This document shows, one piece after another, positions 62,556 to 64,000 of a stretch of DNA of 64,000 bases (within the stretch, counting starts at the first letter, position 1; each line of letters starts with the position of its first letter). The notes under the pieces were generated by a model. That model worked only from the letters and a program-made list of their open reading frames with translations. It was not told the origin of the DNA and ran no database searches. This stretch comes from Enterococcus alishanensis (GTDB taxonomy: Bacteria; Bacillota; Bacilli; Lactobacillales; Enterococcaceae). The DNA lies in NCBI RefSeq assembly GCF_019218635.1, contig NZ_JAHUZB010000001.1, forward strand, positions 434,001 through 498,000. Reading direction: 5' to 3'. A program made the position numbers and the translations under genes.

Positions 62556-63896
62556 ATGCCAAAAAGAGATTTAACTGTTGAAGATATCAAACGAATCGTT
62601 GAAGAAGAAAATGTTCGATTTTTACGTTTAATGTTTACAGACATTATGGGAACAATTAAAAATGTCGAGGTTCCTGTGAGTCAATTAGAAAAAGTATTAA
62701 GTAACAAAATGATGTTTGATGGTTCATCTATCGAAGGTTTTGTTCGAATCGAAGAAAGCGATATGTACTTATACCCAGATTTGACAACTTGGATGATCTT
62801 CCCTTGGGAAAGCGATCATGGCAAAGTAGCTCGTTTAATCTGTGATATCTATAGTCCAGATGGCAATCCATTTCCAGGGGATCCTCGTGGAAACTTAAAA
62901 CGTGCCTTATCTAAGATGAAAGATTATGGTTTCACTGCATTTAACTTAGGACCAGAGCCAGAATTTTTCTTATTTAAAGTTGATGAAAATGGCGATCCGA
63001 CATTAGACTTAAATGACAAAGGTGGCTATTTTGATTTTGCTCCTACTGACCTTGGTGAAAACTGCCGTCGGGATATTGTTTTAGAATTAGAACATTTAGG
63101 ATTTGAAGTGGAAGCTTCTCACCATGAAGTGGCACCAGGTCAACACGAAATTGATTTTAAATACGCTGATGCGATTGAAGCATGTGACGACATTCAGACT
63201 TTCAAATTAGTAGTTAAAACAATTGCTCGTAAACACGGTTTGCATGCAACCTTTATGCCAAAACCTTTATACGGAATCAACGGTTCAGGAATGCATTGTA
63301 ATATGTCTTTATTTAATGATGAAGGTAATGTCTTCTATGATGAAGATGGTCCAATGCAATTAAGTGAAACAGCTTATCAATTTTTAGCAGGTTTATTGAA
63401 ACATGCACGCGCCTATACAGCTGTATGTAACCCAACAGTTAACTCTTACAAACGTTTAGTACCAGGATTTGAAGCGCCAGTTTATGTGGCTTGGAGTGGA
63501 CGCAATCGTTCTCCATTAATCCGCGTACCAGAATCTCGTGGTTTATCTACTCGTCTAGAATTACGTTCAGTTGATCCTTCTGCTAATCCGTATTTAGTAA
63601 TGGCAACATTATTAGAAGCAGGGTTAGATGGTATTGATAATAAATTAACACCGCCAGCAGCCGTTGATCGTAATATTTATGTGATGAGCGAAGAAGAACG
63701 TAAAGAAGCACAAATCTATGACTTGCCTTCTACTATTCACAATGCGATTAAAGCTATGCGTGAAGATCAAGTAATTGTGGATGCATTAGGCTCACATATT
63801 TACTCTAACTTTGTCGAAGCGAAGAAATTAGAATGGGCGGCCTTCCGTCAAACAGTTTCTGAATGGGAACGTGAGCAATATTTAGAGTTGTATTAA
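62556..63896 (+). CDS. glnA: Glutamine synthetase type I
   Basis: GlnA makes glutamine from glutamate, ammonia and ATP. ATG 62556 behind GGAAGGG gives 446 residues; an in-frame GTG at 62538 precedes that site. Type I-alpha signs are [10 protein letters not shown] near 52-61, EPEFFLF near 132-138, [12 protein letters not shown] near 187-198, [29 protein letters not shown] and [15 protein letters not shown]. The adenylylation Tyr segment of enteric enzymes is absent, as in Firmicutes, where control is by feedback and GlnR. Confidence 0.97.
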   Translation: MPKRDLTVEDIKRIVEEENVRFLRLMFTDIMGTIKNVEVPVSQLEKVLSNKMMFDGSSIEGFVRIEESDMYLYPDLTTWMIFPWESDHGKVARLICDIYSPDGNPFPGDPRGNLKRALSKMKDYGFTAFNLGPEPEFFLFKVDENGDPTLDLNDKGGYFDFAPTDLGENCRRDIVLELEHLGFEVEASHHEVAPGQHEIDFKYADAIEACDDIQTFKLVVKTIARKHGLHATFMPKPLYGINGSGMHCNMSLFNDEGNVFYDEDGPMQLSETAYQFLAGLLKHARAYTAVCNPTVNSYKRLVPGFEAPVYVAWSGRNRSPLIRVPESRGLSTRLELRSVDPSANPYLVMATLLEAGLDGIDNKLTPPAAVDRNIYVMSEEERKEAQIYDLPSTIHNAIKAMREDQVIVDALGSHIYSNFVEAKKLEWAAFRQTVSEWEREQYLELY

Positions 63897-63910
63897 TCAA
63901 CACAACAACA

Positions 63911-63941
63911 ACCTCTGGTGATCTTTTACCAGAGGTTTTTT
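63911..63941 (+). terminator. Terminator of glnRA
   Basis: ACCTCTGGT and ACCAGAGGT form a 9-bp stem with an 8-base loop, followed by TTTTT. Confidence 0.85.
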
Positions 63942-64000
63942 AATGGAGTTTTGTAACAAATTTCTCAATTAGTTTAAAATTTAATTTTTTCTTTCTTTAA

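Noticed and set aside
1-64000. CRISPR array, rRNA genes, prophage or replication origin
   Set aside because: No regularly spaced repeats, rRNA sequence, phage structural genes or DnaA-box cluster were seen.

Overview
The window is low-GC Firmicutes chromosome, most likely Enterococcus or a close relative. Supporting signs are a WxL/DUF916/LPXTG surface-protein cluster, hflX, miaA and clpP close to glnR-glnA, rex beside a YdiF-type ABC-F gene, a CtsR operator at clpP, strong AAGGAGG-type ribosome binding sites and hairpin plus T-run terminators. Species cannot be fixed from the sequence alone. There is no rRNA, one tRNA (Gly, anticodon CCC) and one insertion sequence.

1-7.9 kb is accessory DNA. 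The 3' part of a type I restriction hsdR gene leads into a separately promoted, translationally coupled DUF262 + HEPN gene pair, a probable defence module. AT-rich sequence follows, with a PF06541 membrane protein, a 20-codon lipoprotein-signal-like peptide, a SemiSWEET, a stand-alone PAS protein and a small anchored protein. 7.9-13.9 kb is a complete cell-surface-complex cluster (three WxL proteins, a DUF916/DUF3324 protein, an LPXTG protein).

13.9-30.9 kb is mostly housekeeping: an anchored EEP hydrolase, acetyltransferases, ung, pta, tsaE, an exonuclease, exoA, an oxidoreductase, murB, the pantothenate/CoA genes panT-coaC-coaB, a quinone-reductase-like enzyme, and the spermidine/putrescine operon potABCD behind an XRE-cupin regulator.

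31-38.6 kb is a PRD-regulated PTS operon carrying an M24 peptidase, an M42 peptidase and a MalY-type lyase, but no glycosidase. It recalls the E. coli fry-ypd arrangement. 38.7-46.7 kb is a signalling block: an OmpR-type two-component system with an ABC/FtsX exporter behind a tandem-repeat promoter, a quorum-sensing-type GHKL/LytTR pair without a peptide gene, and a response-regulator-like protein lacking the phospho-acceptor aspartate.

46.8-57.2 kb holds a C39-like protease, ABC-F, rex, a thioredoxin-like gene with an in-frame UGA at the first cysteine of CxxC, tRNA-Gly, a DUF5648 secreted protein, a CPBP protease, a decayed IS150-type element inserted in the loop of a terminator, two divergent paralogous anchored nucleases, and TraX. 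57.3-64 kb is core: clpP (CtsR-controlled), an unknown membrane protein, miaA, hflX, a YnbB-type PLP enzyme, glnR and glnA behind GlnR boxes.
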